Shown here piece by piece: positions 24,101 through 31,761 of a stretch of 64,000 nucleotides of DNA. The DNA lies in NCBI GenBank assembly GCA_017533605.1, contig JAFWKF010000004.1:62001-126000 (forward strand). The letters are read 5' to 3'. The position numbers were made by a program, and so were the translations under genes. The DNA comes from Candidatus Saccharimonadota bacterium (GTDB lineage: Bacteria; Patescibacteriota; Saccharimonadia; Saccharimonadales; Saccharimonadaceae). The notes below the pieces were generated by a model. It saw only the letters and a list, made by a program, of their open reading frames with translations. It searched no databases and was not told the origin of the DNA. Position 1 is the stretch's first letter. Every line of letters starts with the position of its first letter.

Positions 24101-24154
24101 GAAATCGCCAAACTCGCCGGTGAAAACATCACCATCTCATTAGAAAAGTTGTAA
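21125..24154 (+). CDS. ileS: Isoleucyl-tRNA synthetase, eukaryote/archaea-like type (IleRS2), with palindromic insert
   Basis: 1009 aa class I synthetase. PHHGTLLSS is the HIGH motif, GRKMSKSLGN the KMSKS motif, YLLAWTTTPWTLPAN the start of the editing domain. The N-terminus (WWKNNQTFEKSVE), the RVERRWGWDCHGLPAE segment and the C-terminal part without a cysteine zinc finger fit the type 2 IleRS, which is often mupirocin-tolerant. Residues about 218-244 (KLQAGSVGPSSEGPKTRAS and following) derive from a palindrome at 21788-21853. TATAAT (21113-21118) is 6 nt before the ATG: leaderless. Confidence 0.95.
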   Translation: MKYRAGERRKANEYEKAINDWWKNNQTFEKSVENRPADKSYVFYDGPPFITGNPHHGTLLSSIVKDAVPRYWTMNGYRVERRWGWDCHGLPAENFVEKQLGITDRREIGTKWSLEDYIIKARESMVANSETWRSTIDRVGRWVDFDNAYRTMNKDFMESVWWAFKQLYDAGKIYEGRKVLMYDTKFATPVSKAEVTMDNDAYQVVTDPSAYVKFKLQAGSVGPSSEGPKTRASAPERPEEERSEAPVYLLAWTTTPWTLPANMALAINPDLDYGIYNIDGEKLILAVARAKVLFEGVKPIEAFKGKALVGKKYEPIIEVADSLYDLGLRGDQGTVARKDTYTVLPGDFVSAEDGTGIVHIAPAYGEDDYALSQNYEIDFVDCLDENGYYLPEMAEKLHALGVRDTDENGIQVWAGNKFIAKCLEEKGIIYKIDYIQHEYPFNPRSKERIIYRAFPSWFFDIDGQKQLMLAENENINWFPAYLKHGRFAKNIEAAPDWNLSRDRFWATAMPVWKGDKGSVKVVGSYAELKELSGKELDDYHRPWVDEIEFDIDGEHFTRIEKVLDCWFESGSMPFAQLHYPFENKEKFETNYPADFIVEYVGQVRAWFYYVHAVNTALASIGAFGEKAKNGPKNAYKNVITTGTLAGNDGRKMSKSLGNFTDPNELMDQFSADALRFLLLSSPVLSGEDFALLDKDVSDINRKLAMIWNVYDFFTTYAEVEGIDSADFDELIRITNPLDRWITLRVYQLRDEITTGMEEYNIPKALQGVLPFIDDLSNWYVRRSRRRFSKNDNATDKKAAFDTLYSVLIMTATLLAPFTPFLSEELYQKLTGKNESVHLLDWPGQLKPSSTETVLDDMARTRQIITDALALRMQKSETEDQIKIRQPLSSLTYPGEKLDDYYEQIIADEVNVKTVQNGDVLSLDKTLTSELIREGTAREIIRAVQSARKHAGLRQDDEIKLSLTCDLPEGYEDLIKSEVGATEITKNGNFAHDEIAKLAGENITISLEKL
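21788..21853. repeat. In-frame palindromic insert in ileS
   Basis: GGACCTTCTTCTGAAGGGCC pairs with GGCCCGAAGAAGAACGGTCC (one bulge and a short mismatch) around a GC-rich loop. It encodes a hydrophilic stretch just before the editing domain, where other IleRS proteins have a short link. Confidence 0.75.
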
Positions 24155-24214
24155 AAACTACAATATTTTATCCCTGTTAATTTGACAAATCTTCATTTTT
24201 TAGCATAAACACTA

Positions 24215-24243
24215 TTGACAAAATCACGAAAGTGTGCTACACT
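24215..24243 (+). promoter_or_regulatory. Promoter of the 36-aa gene
   Basis: TTGACA (24215-24220), 17 bp, TACACT (24238-24243). The segment AAAGTGTGCTA just upstream of and into the -10 recurs at two other accessory promoters (61100-61128, 61750-61778). The leader carries a hairpin TGTTAGAA/TTCTAACA (about 24249-24280) before an AAAGGAAA ribosome site. Confidence 0.75.
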
Positions 24244-24312
24244 TAAGACATGTTAGAAAATAAAATAAAAATTCTAACAAATAACAAAAATAAACAAAGG
24301 AAAACAAAAGAA

Positions 24313-24423
24313 ATGGGTTATGAAACATATAAAGGCGAAGATAAATATGATTCGTCCAAAGCCAAAAAAATTACTAGAAAAATAGGTCACATGGCATTGT
24401 TTGATAGATATGACAAAATCTAA
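24313..24423 (+). CDS. 36-aa basic small protein with own promoter and terminator
   Basis: MGYETYKGEDKYDSSKAKKI at the N-terminus, ending IGHMALFDRYDKI. No family known to me. Support for it being real: a full promoter at 24215-24243, an AAAGGAAA ribosome site about 15 nt upstream, and a strong terminator 27 bp after the stop. It forms a monocistronic unit of about 220 nt. Confidence 0.6.
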   Translation: MGYETYKGEDKYDSSKAKKITRKIGHMALFDRYDKI

Positions 24424-24450
24424 AAGAAACTAGCCATAAATTACTTAAAA

Positions 24451-24475
24451 AACCGAACAACAAGTTCGGTTTTTT
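24451..24475 (+). terminator. Rho-independent terminator
   Basis: AACCGAAC-AACAA-GTTCGGTT followed by a T run. It ends the 36-aa gene transcript. Confidence 0.9.
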
Positions 24476-24498
24476 AATTCCCTACGAATCTAATAATC

Positions 24499-24526
24499 TT
24501 GACTTAAAAAAGGGTTATGCTAAACT
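24499..24526 (+). promoter_or_regulatory. Promoter of the surface-protein operon
   Basis: TTGACT (24499-24504), 16 bp, TAAACT (24521-24526), about 40 nt upstream of the first gene of the 24567-28098 operon. Confidence 0.6.
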
Positions 24527-24566
24527 TATAACAGAAAGGTCTTAACTATACTAATAAAAAATTATT

Positions 24567-24893
24567 ATGGATAATGAATATCTCATAGATCGGCAAACTC
24601 TCGGCAAGTTTATCGATGAACTTATCAAGAAAAAGCCCCTAGCGGTTGAAGATACCGAAGAGCTAAATAAACTACGAGAGGAAAGCATCAAGGCGCTTGA
24701 TGACAAAATTACGAAAGCTATTTTCGGCAGTCTAACTAAAGAGCAAGACGAAAAGCTAAATCAACTACTAGACCACGACGAAGATGCCGACTATCAAGAA
24801 TTCTTTTCTGAAAACAACATTAATATTCAAGAAATAGTCAAAAATTCAATGCAAGAATTTGCTGACGAATTCTTAGGAGGCCAAGATGTCTAA
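24567..24893 (+). CDS. Small acidic helical protein, resembles DUF5663
   Basis: 108 aa, soluble, helical and acidic (many Glu/Asp). The order of an N-terminal helix DRQTLGKFIDELIKKK, LTKEQDEKLNQLLD and an F-rich C-terminal helix resembles the DUF5663-type small proteins of CPR genomes; I recall this only by pattern. It overlaps the next gene by 8 bp with AGGAGG before that start, so both are co-translated. It could be a cytoplasmic partner of the surface protein that follows. Confidence 0.55.
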   Translation: MDNEYLIDRQTLGKFIDELIKKKPLAVEDTEELNKLREESIKALDDKITKAIFGSLTKEQDEKLNQLLDHDEDADYQEFFSENNINIQEIVKNSMQEFADEFLGGQDV

Positions 24894-26592
24894 TAAAACT
24901 GGTGAAGGATTCCCGAATACATCTTTTTCTGAATTTGATAATTACAGAGCAGATGACAATAACCCTGAAGAAAGTGGTAAATCATCCTCCGAATCGGAAA
25001 AAGGAAAATACGCAAAACTTTTTGAAGAAATCAAAGTGTTATCTGAAAAATTAAACTCAGCTGAAAGAGAAAAAGAATTAGCGAAGAGTTTAGAAAAAGA
25101 AGAAGCACTTCAAGAAGAATATATCTACTTAAGTGAGACCTCGCCAGAAGGGGCCCAAGCCGAAGAGCCCTCGCCAGAAGACAATCCCTCAGGAGAAGAA
25201 CCAACTCCGGACAATCAAGAAGCAGACCCAAACGACGCTGAAGGAACCGCCGGCAAGGCTAAGAAGTGCAGCAGGATTAAAAGATTTTTTGCAGGAGTTG
25301 CTCTTGCTGCGGTGTTTGCTTTGGGCATCTTTGGCGCAAGAAAGATTGTTCAAGAAGGAAACGCCGCTCAAGTAGAAGCCGAGGATGACGACGATGGAGG
25401 TGAGGATGACGACGATGGAGGTGAGAACGAAGACAACCCCGAAACAGCAAGAGGTATCTATGACGGCTACGGCGAAAGAGCCATGTATTTAGACTCAAAC
25501 AAAGGTGGCGATTACGATTTTGCCAACGCCGTGGAAGCTGCAGAAGTTTGCAACAATGACGAAGTAGAGATGGTAAAATACACCGCTGGCAATCAAGTTG
25601 AAAGCCTCGCAGACTACATTGCGAACTTACCAGAACAATTGCAACCAGAAGGTTTTAGAGGTTTAAGTATTTTAGAAACTGATCAGAAATTAGAGAGTCT
25701 CAGCCCAGAAGAATACGATAGCGTTTTCAACTATTTTTGTGGAGTCATGGATGGCGCATTCACTCAAGAAATAGAATTGGAAGGTGATTATCATAATGCT
25801 TATATGCGCCAAATTGATGAAAACGCCGGTTACACACATGATAATATGGAATTAGTTTCATGTATCACTCACGAAAACGGTACCAGAGCCACTGAGTTTT
25901 ATTGGACCGATGACGGTACTGCAAATGGTAACATAATAGGTTCCATGATAGTAAAAATCTCCCATGATGAAAATGGCAACATTGATGGGGGTTGTTTGCA
26001 AGTAGTAATTCCTAACAGTGATGGATCGAGAACATATATATACTTTGACTTACCAGATATTGCCCCAGATAATCCATCCACTCCAGACACCCCAGACAAT
26101 CCAAATATTACGCCTAGACCAAAGAACCAAACAGAGGCTGACGAAAACTCTGGTGCAAGTGCTGGTATTGTGACTCCTGAAGGACAAGAGCGACAAGTTA
26201 CTGCAGAACCCGTGGCTGATGGAACTCATCCATATAATCCAGATACGAATACCTATAATTATATACCAGAAGAACAAGCTGGTCAGATTGGTTATGAAGT
26301 CACAAATGATATAAGAGAAATAGGACAAGAGTCTGCTCCTATTACAACGCCAGGAGAGATTGTGACGGCCGAAGAAATGGTTACGACTCAAACCGCCCCA
26401 GAAATGGTTATCGGCACCAGAGAAGGAGTCGACGAAGCGAACAATTTTGATGCTGGTGCGACTGTTGGTACTGGTGAAGTTACGGGAGATACCCCAAGCG
26501 CAGATGGAAGTAGAAATACAATTCGAGAAAACTTAGAACAGGCAACGGGTAACCCAGCAGCGAATCCATCAAACGATAGTCAAGGTTTCTAA
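24886..26592 (+). CDS. Large single-TM surface protein with acidic repeat
   Basis: 568 aa. A cytoplasmic Glu/Pro-rich N-terminus (about 1-130), a basic patch CSRIKR, one TM (FFAGVALAAVFALGIFGA, about 137-154), then an exported region beginning with a tandem acidic unit EDDDDGG x2 (a 21-bp DNA duplication at 25381-25422), a globular part (about 190-385) and a Thr/Pro-rich C-terminal half. The orientation is type II (N-in), without LPxTG. Unrecognised family. It lies between a small acidic protein and an LPxTG protein, so it is probably part of a surface assembly. Confidence 0.65.
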   Translation: MSNKTGEGFPNTSFSEFDNYRADDNNPEESGKSSSESEKGKYAKLFEEIKVLSEKLNSAEREKELAKSLEKEEALQEEYIYLSETSPEGAQAEEPSPEDNPSGEEPTPDNQEADPNDAEGTAGKAKKCSRIKRFFAGVALAAVFALGIFGARKIVQEGNAAQVEAEDDDDGGEDDDDGGENEDNPETARGIYDGYGERAMYLDSNKGGDYDFANAVEAAEVCNNDEVEMVKYTAGNQVESLADYIANLPEQLQPEGFRGLSILETDQKLESLSPEEYDSVFNYFCGVMDGAFTQEIELEGDYHNAYMRQIDENAGYTHDNMELVSCITHENGTRATEFYWTDDGTANGNIIGSMIVKISHDENGNIDGGCLQVVIPNSDGSRTYIYFDLPDIAPDNPSTPDTPDNPNITPRPKNQTEADENSGASAGIVTPEGQERQVTAEPVADGTHPYNPDTNTYNYIPEEQAGQIGYEVTNDIREIGQESAPITTPGEIVTAEEMVTTQTAPEMVIGTREGVDEANNFDAGATVGTGEVTGDTPSADGSRNTIRENLEQATGNPAANPSNDSQGF

Positions 26593-26619
26593 TATTAATA
26601 ATATAAAATAAGGAGAATT

Positions 26620-28098
26620 ATGAAACGATTTTTCAGAAACGCGGGTGGAGCAATCATTACGGCAATTCTAGCACTCGTTGGAGTGAGTGCTGTAAATGCT
26701 TGGGGGCCAGAGCGTGCTACATTCACAATGGAAAAACCAGCATCGTATGTCACCTTTGATTCGATTACAGATAATCAAAGCAGTGAATCTGTCGGTATTG
26801 GTGATGAACGAAACTTTGTGCGCGTCCGTAAAGCCGGAGAAGCTACTTTTAAAGACAAAGTTGAAATTTCAGACGAGGATGCCAGGAGCGGTCAAGAGTT
26901 TGAAGTATATGTGTTTTATCACAACAATGCCGCTTCAAATTATAATTTGACCGCCGAAGACACTAAAGTTTTTGCCTATTTCCCAGGTATTATTTCTGGT
27001 AATTCAACTGCCGAGACTGGGGCAAAAATTTCGGCTTCCAATGCCAAACCAACGAGTGTTTGGGATGAAGCTGATTTTATTAATAATTCAAGCGTAGGTG
27101 TACGTTTGAGATACGTAGAAGATTCCGCCACAATTTATTGGAATGGTGGTAGAACCACCGCTAAAATCAGCGAAAATATGTTTACTACGGGCGCACTCAT
27201 TGGTTACTGTGCTGAAGGTGAAACGAATTGTGTCCTAGACGGTAAAGTCCCTGGCTGTGCGGAATATTCTGGCTACATCATTTATAAAGTCAAAGTTGAG
27301 CAAGCCTCAATCTATCTCTCAAAAATGGCATCAACTGACGGCGTTAATTACTACGATAATGTCACCGCTAGAGTTGGAGACACAATCCATTATAAAGTTG
27401 TTGCTAAAAACTTAGGAAGCATTGCTACAACCAAAATCGCCATTAAAGATCAACTAGCTTCTGGCCTAGAAGCAACTACGGACGCTATATTTAAAGACAC
27501 TGCAACTAGCGGAGCCACAAAGACCGAGGCTTTATCGAGCGATTTCTTTACATCAACTGGTGCCCAAACTTATCAATTAAGTGTAGGCGGGGAAGGTTGG
27601 TATATTGAGTACGATGCTAAAATTACCAATGAAGCTTTTGGTGGAGAATCTTGTGGCGCTGCAAAACTAATCAATACAGTATATATGGACTATGCACTAG
27701 CAGATGGCGGCTATGGCACGCTTGGTAATCAAGCGGCGGTTCTCGTCTCTGCTCCTTGCGAAGATGAACCTGAGCCTACACCTGAAGATTGCACAACAAA
27801 TCCTAATCTTCCAGGCTGTCAAGAAAAGAATTGTAAAACCAACCCCGAAATGGAAGGTTGCCAAGAGCTTCCTAATACTGGCCCATTAGAAATTATCATG
27901 GCTATCATTGTGATTGCTGGTATTGGCGGCGGCGGTTATTACCTCTATCGCACCCGCAAGACTTTAAACAAGGTTGAAAGCAAAGCCAAAGGCGAAGCTC
28001 CTGAAGATAAAGCTGAGAAAGGCGAAGAGTCTAAAGAGGAAAAACCAGAGCAGATTGCTAAAGACTCTTCCCAAAAACCAGATAATATGGTAAAATAG
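26620..28098 (+). CDS. LPxTG surface protein with DUF11-like domain and long basic tail
   Basis: 492 aa. Signal peptide (about 1-28, ending SAVNAWG), an exported region with a DUF11-like repeat (VTARVGDTIHYKVVAKNLGS, about 250-265), a Cys-containing linker (CTTNPNLPGCQ-like repeats), then LPNTGPLEIIMAIIVIAGIG at about 423-442, i.e. an LPxTG sorting signal plus TM. Unlike typical sorting signals a long charged tail of about 45 aa (KAEKGEESKEEKPEQ) follows the TM. An AAGGAGA ribosome site precedes it. No sortase gene is in the window. Confidence 0.75.
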   Translation: MKRFFRNAGGAIITAILALVGVSAVNAWGPERATFTMEKPASYVTFDSITDNQSSESVGIGDERNFVRVRKAGEATFKDKVEISDEDARSGQEFEVYVFYHNNAASNYNLTAEDTKVFAYFPGIISGNSTAETGAKISASNAKPTSVWDEADFINNSSVGVRLRYVEDSATIYWNGGRTTAKISENMFTTGALIGYCAEGETNCVLDGKVPGCAEYSGYIIYKVKVEQASIYLSKMASTDGVNYYDNVTARVGDTIHYKVVAKNLGSIATTKIAIKDQLASGLEATTDAIFKDTATSGATKTEALSSDFFTSTGAQTYQLSVGGEGWYIEYDAKITNEAFGGESCGAAKLINTVYMDYALADGGYGTLGNQAAVLVSAPCEDEPEPTPEDCTTNPNLPGCQEKNCKTNPEMEGCQELPNTGPLEIIMAIIVIAGIGGGGYYLYRTRKTLNKVESKAKGEAPEDKAEKGEESKEEKPEQIAKDSSQKPDNMVK

Positions 28099-28119
28099 TT
28101 CCAGTAAAAAAGGAATTTT

Positions 28120-28428
28120 ATGAAAAAAGCAGTCATTCTCGTTGGCGGGAAGCAATATCTCGCTGAGGAAAAAGAGACCCTACGGGTGGACCTCCTCCCG
28201 GCAGGCACCAAAGAGCTCGAACTTGACGCTTTACTTGTGATTGATGGTGATAAAACTACCGTCGGTACACCTACAGTAAAAGGCGTAAAAGTTTCAGCCA
28301 AAGTCAAAACGCCTTTAGTTAAAGGTGACAAACTCCGCGTGATTCGCTACAAAGCCAAAAAACGCGTTCACAAAGAAACTGGCCACCGCCAGAAATACTC
28401 CGAAATCGAAATCGTTAAAATCGGATAA
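28120..28428 (+). CDS. rplU: Ribosomal protein bL21
   Basis: 102 aa; KKAVILVGGKQYLAEEKETL at the N-terminus and KRVHKETGHRQKYSEIEI near the end match bL21. An AAAGGAAT ribosome site lies upstream. Normally rplU is followed by rpmA (bL27); here a 205-bp palindrome and parA follow instead. The last codons and the stop form part of the left arm of that palindrome. Confidence 0.95.
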   Translation: MKKAVILVGGKQYLAEEKETLRVDLLPAGTKELELDALLVIDGDKTTVGTPTVKGVKVSAKVKTPLVKGDKLRVIRYKAKKRVHKETGHRQKYSEIEIVKIG

Positions 28429-28620
28429 AGTGAGAAGTATTTTTAGTGGCATAATGAGATTTAGACCAGATTTGTTTGCGTAATTATTACAACTCAGCAA
28501 TGAAAAAATGTCCCACAGCCCGAAGGGCGAATAAGGACATTTTTTCTTGACCTATGTTGTGATAATTACGAGCAAACAAGTCCAAGCCACTAAAAATACT
28601 TTTCACTTTATATCCGTTTT
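28416..28620. repeat. 205-bp imperfect palindrome between rplU and parA
   Basis: Outer arms AGTGAGAAGTATTTTTAGTG (left, from about 28430) and its near-complement CACTAAAAATACTTTTCACT (right, to about 28608), extending outward to pair AAAATCGGAT with ATCCGTTTT. Next, TTTGTTTGCGTAATTATTAC pairs imperfectly with GTGATAATTACGAGCAAACA. The core AAAAAATGTCC/GGACATTTTTT encloses GCCC-GAA-GGGC. The region has no gene. The right arm ends 3 bp before the TATAAT of parA, and the left arm includes the end of rplU. Confidence 0.85.
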
Positions 28621-28640
28621 ATGATATAATCGTAAGTATT

Positions 28641-29423
28641 ATGAGTGCGAAGGTAATTTGTATCACGAACCAAAAAGGCGGTGTAGGTAAAACCACTACA
28701 GCCGTCAATCTCTCCTATTACCTCGCTAAAGACAAGTTTAAAACTTTACTTATTGATTTTGATCCTCAGGGCAACGCCACTTCTGGTCTCGGCATTGACA
28801 AAAACGACACTAGGAGCCTCGGCGCCACCATGGTAAATGTTATTCTTGGCTCTGTTCAATTAGAAAATGCCATTCGTCCCACCAAGTACAAACATTTTGA
28901 TCTTGCTCCTACCACTCCGGAGCTCGCTAATGCCGAAGTAGAAATGGCCAACATGCAGCGCAAATTTGTTCGCTTGCGTGATGCCGTTCGCTCTGTCGCA
29001 GATAAATACGACTATATTATTATAGATTCCCCGCCATCCCTTTCACTTCTCACTGTTAACGGCATGATTGCCGCTAATTACCTACTCCTTCCAGTCCAAA
29101 CCGAATTTTATGCATTAGAAGGCGTGGCGCAGTTACTAGAAAGCATGAAACTAGTCATGAAACAAGCTAACCCCAATTTACATTTGCTCGGCGTGCTTGC
29201 CACGATGTACGATAAACGTACCAGTCTGTCCGCCCAAGTTTACCAAGAAATCAAAAAATACTTCAAGCAACTCACCTTTGATACCAAAATCCCCCGCAAC
29301 GTGCGTGTCGCCGAAGCCCCCAGCCACGGTGTACCAGTAGGTGCCTACGACAAATTCAGCAAAGGCGCCAAAGCTTACAAAGAACTCGCTAAAGAAGTAG
29401 AGGAGAGAACCCATGAAAAATAG
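28641..29423 (+). CDS. parA: Chromosome partitioning ATPase ParA/Soj
   Basis: 260 aa, deviant Walker A ITNQKGGVGKTTTAVNLSYYL, Walker A' LLIDFDPQGNATSG, Walker B YIIIDSPPSLSLLT. It positions origins together with ParB. TATAAT (28624-28629, TGATATAAT) leaves 11 nt to the ATG, so the leader would be about 5 nt. parB overlaps by 11 bp. Confidence 0.96.
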   Translation: MSAKVICITNQKGGVGKTTTAVNLSYYLAKDKFKTLLIDFDPQGNATSGLGIDKNDTRSLGATMVNVILGSVQLENAIRPTKYKHFDLAPTTPELANAEVEMANMQRKFVRLRDAVRSVADKYDYIIIDSPPSLSLLTVNGMIAANYLLLPVQTEFYALEGVAQLLESMKLVMKQANPNLHLLGVLATMYDKRTSLSAQVYQEIKKYFKQLTFDTKIPRNVRVAEAPSHGVPVGAYDKFSKGAKAYKELAKEVEERTHEK

Positions 29424-30252
29424 TTTAGGTCGCGGTTTTGAAAGTTTAATTCCTACAGAATTGATTGACGACGAATTTGATCCTACCGCCGCGGAAGACA
29501 AAAAAGAAAGCCAGCTAAAACAGCTTAAACTAACGGATATTATCCGTGACGAAGAGCAGCCTCGCCGTGATTTTAACCAAGAAGCCTTGGAAGCTTTAGC
29601 TGCTTCCATTAAAGAACATGGCGTATTACAGCCAATCGTGGTTACTAAAGAAGACGGCAAATACAAAATCGTTGCCGGCGAACGCCGTTGGCGCGCCGCC
29701 AAACTTGCTGGTCTAGACAAAATCCCCGCCATCATCCGCACCCTAGATTCTCAAAACCGCTTAGAGTTATCCATCATTGAAAACGCTCAGCGCGAAGACT
29801 TAAATGCCATTGAGCTCGCTACGGCCTATGTAAAACTCCAGAATCAGTTTAATTTAAGCACCGAAGACATCGCTGCCAAAGTCGGCAAAAGCGAAGCCAC
29901 CATCCAAAACACCATTAGACTCTTAAATCTTCCAGACGAAGCCAAAAAAATCATGGTCAAAGAAAAGCTTACCGAAGGTGTGATGCGCCCGTTAGTCTCA
30001 CGCGATGAAGCTATCATTAAAAAAGTATTGCCTAGAATCGTTAAAGAAGGTTGGACCGCCCGCAAAGTTGAACGCTACTTTGCCGAAACCAAACAAAAAT
30101 CCAGCGCCACCGCCATCAAACGCGATGCCTATCGCAAGTCCGAAAACGCCCTCACAGCTAAATACAATGTAGTCACCAAAATCACCGGCCGCAGCCTCAC
30201 TTTTAAATGCAAAAACGAAACCGAACTTAAAGAATTAATTAAAAAGCTCTAA
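29413..30252 (+). CDS. parB: Chromosome partitioning protein ParB/Spo0J
   Basis: 279 aa. LGRGFESLIP at the N-terminus is the ParA-interacting peptide, EEQPRRDFNQEALEALAASI and IVAGERRWRAAKLAGL the CTPase/ParB box, STEDIAAKVGKSEATIQNTI the helix-turn-helix that reads parS. The C-terminal dimer domain is present. I did not see a perfect parS palindrome in this window. It starts 11 bp inside parA and its last 14 bp overlap lepB tail-to-tail. Confidence 0.95.
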   Translation: MKNSLGRGFESLIPTELIDDEFDPTAAEDKKESQLKQLKLTDIIRDEEQPRRDFNQEALEALAASIKEHGVLQPIVVTKEDGKYKIVAGERRWRAAKLAGLDKIPAIIRTLDSQNRLELSIIENAQREDLNAIELATAYVKLQNQFNLSTEDIAAKVGKSEATIQNTIRLLNLPDEAKKIMVKEKLTEGVMRPLVSRDEAIIKKVLPRIVKEGWTARKVERYFAETKQKSSATAIKRDAYRKSENALTAKYNVVTKITGRSLTFKCKNETELKELIKKL

Positions 30253-30910
30253 TTTTATCAATCGGGAATAATCTCAGCACCACTGGACCAATTACCCTAC
30301 AAAGGGGAATTGTGCCTAGTCCATTTCTTGAATCCCACGAATTTGAACCTTCACGGTTATCTCCAGACACAAACAGTTCGCCTTCCGGCACTACGATATC
30401 CACTTCGCCAGAAGTGTGTTCTTTTGGCCCATCATCCTCTGAAACTCGCCATTCGGCGTCATAAACAATTCCTTCTGTAGATTCAGCATCCGCATAAACT
30501 TTCATCACCCCATCCTTCACCGTCACCCGCTCACCAGGGAAAGCAATCACCCGTTTAATAATATATTGATCACTCACATTATCAGGCACGCCACAGGTCA
30601 TTGGATTATTTACCCCAGCATCCTTGTATTCTTTTACTCTTTCTTCATCTTCATTTAAAAACACAATAATCTGCCCGCGTTCCGGCACATATTCTTCGCC
30701 CATAAAATGTGACCAGCTTACTGCTGCACGATTTACAATCACACGGTCATCACCATGTAAGGTATTTTCCATGCTACTGCCCACCACATTATAAGAACGG
30801 TAAATAAAAGTATTCAAAAACACCGTGCCAAGCACAATCGCCACGATAAAAATCCCTAAACTGAGCAGATCTTTAAACAATGGATGTTTTTGAAAAAACT
30901 TCGGTTCCAT
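30239..30910 (-). CDS. lepB: Signal peptidase I
   Basis: 223 aa, one N-terminal TM (SLGIFIVAIVLGTVFLNTFI). Catalytic Ser in VGSSMENTLHGDDRVIVN (box B), catalytic Lys in YIIKRVIAFPGERV (box D), and box E SGDNREGSNSWDSRNGLG. It cleaves signal peptides of exported proteins such as those encoded nearby. The ATG at 30910 is 7 nt after TATAAT; an ATG at 30919 overlaps the -10 itself (TATAATG) and so cannot be in the transcript. Divergent from the next gene. Confidence 0.95.
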   Translation of the reverse strand: MEPKFFQKHPLFKDLLSLGIFIVAIVLGTVFLNTFIYRSYNVVGSSMENTLHGDDRVIVNRAAVSWSHFMGEEYVPERGQIIVFLNEDEERVKEYKDAGVNNPMTCGVPDNVSDQYIIKRVIAFPGERVTVKDGVMKVYADAESTEGIVYDAEWRVSEDDGPKEHTSGEVDIVVPEGELFVSGDNREGSNSWDSRNGLGTIPLCRVIGPVVLRLFPIDKIRAF

Positions 30911-30969
30911 AAAAGCCATTATACCATTTATTTAAGATTATTTTAAATAATTTGGTATAATATAAGCAT

Positions 30970-31752
30970 ATGGCAGATTATGTTTTAGCACGAAAATCTC
31001 GCAATATCGCAAGCAATATGGTTCATGTTTTTCTTAATTTATTGCTCGGTATTGGCGCAGTTTTGCTCACGGTTTTAACTAGCAGTCCAGCTCTAGGCAT
31101 CGTCTTAGTGCTAGCTTCTAAATGGCGCATTTTTGCCGTCCGCGCTCGTTATTTTACGCTTAATCTCAAAGCTAACCTAGTAGATTTAATTGTTGGTATC
31201 AGCGTGGTATTGCTTGCTTACTTCGCTGGCAATTCTCTTCTATTAGTCCATGTCCTTCTTATGATCTTTTATTCCGCCTGGTTATTATTCATTAAACCTT
31301 TGTCATCAGAAAATGCAACTTTAGCTCAGTCTCTCGTAGCGGTTTTTCTTGGTATGTCTGCTGCTACCATTATGTCTTCTAGCCTCAACCCCATCGTTAT
31401 TATTCTTTTGGCATTCTTAATTGGTTATGCCGCCAGCCGCCACATTTTAGTCCAAAGTGATGACAAAGATTTTACGCTCACTACTTTAGTTTGTGGTCTA
31501 GTTTTTGCTGAAGTCGCTTGGCTTTGTCACAGCTGGGCTATTATATATACTTTTGGTGCTACCGGTATCCGCATCCCGCAATCCGCCATCATTCTTACTA
31601 TTTTTGCCTTTGTCTATAATTATGCTCGCCAAGCCATGATTAAATACCAAGACGATTTCAGATTTAAACATATCATTAGGCCAGTTGTTTTTGGCACAAT
31701 TTTAATTGCAATTATTGTTTTCGCGTTTAGTAATCCGATATTTAATATTTAA
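30970..31752 (+). CDS. Multi-pass membrane protein of unknown function
   Basis: 260 aa with about eight TM segments and very few charged residues outside loops (KPLSSENATL, RHILVQSDDKDF). The final segment runs to the C-terminus (IIVFAFSNPIFNI). TATAAT (30956-30961) lies 8 nt before the ATG. It is followed 10 bp later by the htrA-like protease gene with AAGGAGG, so both are on one transcript; it might help envelope protein quality control or be an unrelated transporter-like protein. No family recognised. Confidence 0.65.
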   Translation: MADYVLARKSRNIASNMVHVFLNLLLGIGAVLLTVLTSSPALGIVLVLASKWRIFAVRARYFTLNLKANLVDLIVGISVVLLAYFAGNSLLLVHVLLMIFYSAWLLFIKPLSSENATLAQSLVAVFLGMSAATIMSSSLNPIVIILLAFLIGYAASRHILVQSDDKDFTLTTLVCGLVFAEVAWLCHSWAIIYTFGATGIRIPQSAIILTIFAFVYNYARQAMIKYQDDFRFKHIIRPVVFGTILIAIIVFAFSNPIFNI

Positions 31753-31761
31753 GGAGGTAAA

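Noticed and set aside
28620-30252. parS site near parA-parB
   Set aside because: No sequence close to TGTTTCACGTGAAACA was found in the region; an origin here is not supported.
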